In this document: one piece after another, positions 4,951 to 5,496 of the stretch
Position numbering within the stretch: the first letter of the stretch is position 1
How the letters are laid out: each line of letters starts with the position of its first letter
Source: an uncultured Ruminococcus sp.
GTDB lineage: Bacteria > Bacillota > Clostridia > Oscillospirales > Acutalibacteraceae
Assembly: GCA_902773245.1 (NCBI GenBank)
Contig: CACYDY010000342.1
Span: 1-5,496 of the forward strand
Direction: 5' to 3'
Length of the DNA stretch: 5,496 nucleotides
Program-made: the position numbers and the translations under genes
The notes under the pieces: generated by a model
The model's database searches: none
Told to the model about the DNA's origin: nothing
What the model saw: the letters and a program-made list of their open reading frames with translations, nothing else

Positions 4951-5340
4951 TCACTTTAAAGAATAATACACTGCCAGCGCAGAAAAAATTCCCGCCGCCA
5001 CAAAAAGCATTACTCCGAATATTCTGACCATTTTTGTAGTCTTTTTAATACGGTACTTCTGATAAAAGTTTTCGGGAGCATACGGCATTGCCAACACTCC
5101 GATACCCATAACAACCAAAGCAGCGGCAACTATTATATTGCCAATAATCGGCACAAAAACAGCAAGAAACAATCCCGCCATAATAGCGATGATCGTAATT
5201 ATGTTGATAATTCCGAACACTTTCTCATTCTTTCTTCTGCTATCGTAAAAAGACAATGCTCTCTCTTCGCAGTCGCTGTCTTTACAGTACTGCAAATGGT
5301 AGCTTTCAAGTTCTTTTCCGCAATATTCACATTTTTTCAT
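4951..5340 (-). CDS. Small zinc-ribbon membrane protein, function unknown
   Basis: A 129-aa protein. The N-terminus carries four cysteines in a zinc-ribbon-like layout (Cys4-x2-Cys7, Cys19-x4-Cys24). A charged linker (25-40, with R-R-K-N-E-K) leads to three predicted membrane helices at about 43-63, 65-86 and 105-127; a basic loop (94-106) lies between the second and third. The open frame extends to a TTG at 5349, but GGAG at 5350-5353 touches that TTG directly and is 9 nt from the ATG at 5340, so the ATG is the start. It has its own sigma-A promoter and its own terminator, so it is monocistronic. By the positive-inside rule the ribbon should be cytoplasmic. I do not recognise the family. It sits upstream of ypeB, but nothing ties it to germination. 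Confidence 0.75.
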   Translation of the reverse strand: MKKCEYCGKELESYHLQYCKDSDCEERALSFYDSRRKNEKVFGIINIITIIAIMAGLFLAVFVPIIGNIIVAAALVVMGIGVLAMPYAPENFYQKYRIKKTTKMVRIFGVMLFVAAGIFSALAVYYSLK

Positions 5341-5349
5341 TATAATCAA

Positions 5350-5353
5350 CTCC
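5350..5353 (-). promoter_or_regulatory. Ribosome binding site that decides the membrane-protein start
   Basis: GGAG on the minus strand, 9 nt from ATG 5340 and 0 nt from the alternative TTG 5349. Only the ATG is usable with it. The predicted transcription start falls at or next to this site, so it would lie at the very 5' end of the mRNA. Confidence 0.65.
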
Positions 5354-5359
5354 GATACT

Positions 5360-5388
5360 ATTTTACACCATTTGCAGACTCACGTCAA
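5360..5388 (-). promoter_or_regulatory. Strong sigma-A promoter of the membrane-protein gene
   Basis: On the minus strand TTGACG (5383-5388) and TAAAAT (5360-5365) each match 5 of 6 consensus bases and are 17 bp apart. The start site would be near 5353-5354, only about 13 nt before the ATG. The intergenic repeat hairpin begins 9 bp upstream of the -35. Confidence 0.7.
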
Positions 5389-5392
5389 TAGT

Positions 5393-5496
5393 GTACGGCG
5401 GCCACACGGCCGCTGGTAATGCCGCCTGACATTTTGTAACTGTAAGTTGGCTTCCGCTCATCGTCTAACTCCTAACATTATACACTTAGCCGGGCA
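5393..5496 (+). repeat. Intergenic repeat, copy 2 (reaches right edge)
   Basis: Second copy of the element at 131-240, same orientation. It has the perfect hairpin GCGGCC-ACAC-GGCCGC (5398-5413), then GGTAATGCCGCCT (5415-5427), TTGTAAC (5434-5440), GCTTCCGCTC (5450-5459) and TACACTTAGC (5481-5490). It may continue beyond the window. Like copy 1 it lies directly upstream of a minus-strand promoter. Confidence 0.6.

Noticed and set aside
5363..5461. 32-codon minus-strand frame (M-S-G-S-Q-L-T-V-T-K...) with AGGAG upstream, inside repeat copy 2
   Set aside because: The frame is not kept in repeat copy 1 because of an indel, and it overlaps the promoter of the membrane-protein gene.

Overview
The window looks like a chromosomal stretch from a low-to-moderate GC, endospore-forming Clostridia, most likely an Oscillospiraceae/Ruminococcus-type bacterium. 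The evidence is a full-length YpeB germination protein, AAGGAG/GGAGG ribosome binding sites, AT-rich sigma-A promoters, U-tract terminators, a CpXC-domain protein and hairpin-rich intergenic repeats. No tRNA, rRNA, CRISPR array, transposase or phage gene is visible. I see no clearly new multi-gene system. The unusual content is in the intergenic DNA and in a small two-gene operon.

Left part (1-1861, all minus strand). The first 12 codons of a lexA-like repressor gene run off the left edge, with a good ribosome binding site and an extended -10 promoter but no canonical SOS box. Upstream of it lies copy 1 of a roughly 100-bp intergenic repeat, then the terminator of a two-gene operon. In transcription order that operon encodes (i) a 322-aa protein with a helical N-terminal domain, LEA-like 11-residue repeats and a long acidic tail, and (ii) a 112-aa MIF/phenylpyruvate tautomerase-like protein. 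The start of the second is best placed six codons into its open frame, so that the catalytic proline follows the initiator Met.

Middle (1727-2407, divergent intergenic region). This holds the promoter(s) and leader of the operon, a 162-bp palindromic MITE-like element flanked by TA dinucleotides, and candidate promoters for the rightward gene, one of them at the element's edge. The rightward gene (2408-3067) encodes a CpXC-type zinc-ribbon protein and ends at a strong terminator.

Right part (3068-5496). About 430 bp of non-coding DNA packed with consecutive hairpins separates the CpXC gene from the convergent ypeB. Upstream of ypeB, behind its own terminator, is a small zinc-ribbon plus three-helix membrane protein whose promoter nearly touches its ribosome binding site. 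Copy 2 of the intergenic repeat fills the right edge.

Functional links: YpeB is the only gene with a confident pathway (spore cortex hydrolysis on germination, normally with SleB, which is absent here). The LEA-like/MIF pair is probably co-transcribed but its role is unknown. Both copies of the roughly 100-bp repeat sit about 10 bp upstream of a minus-strand -35 box, in the same orientation.
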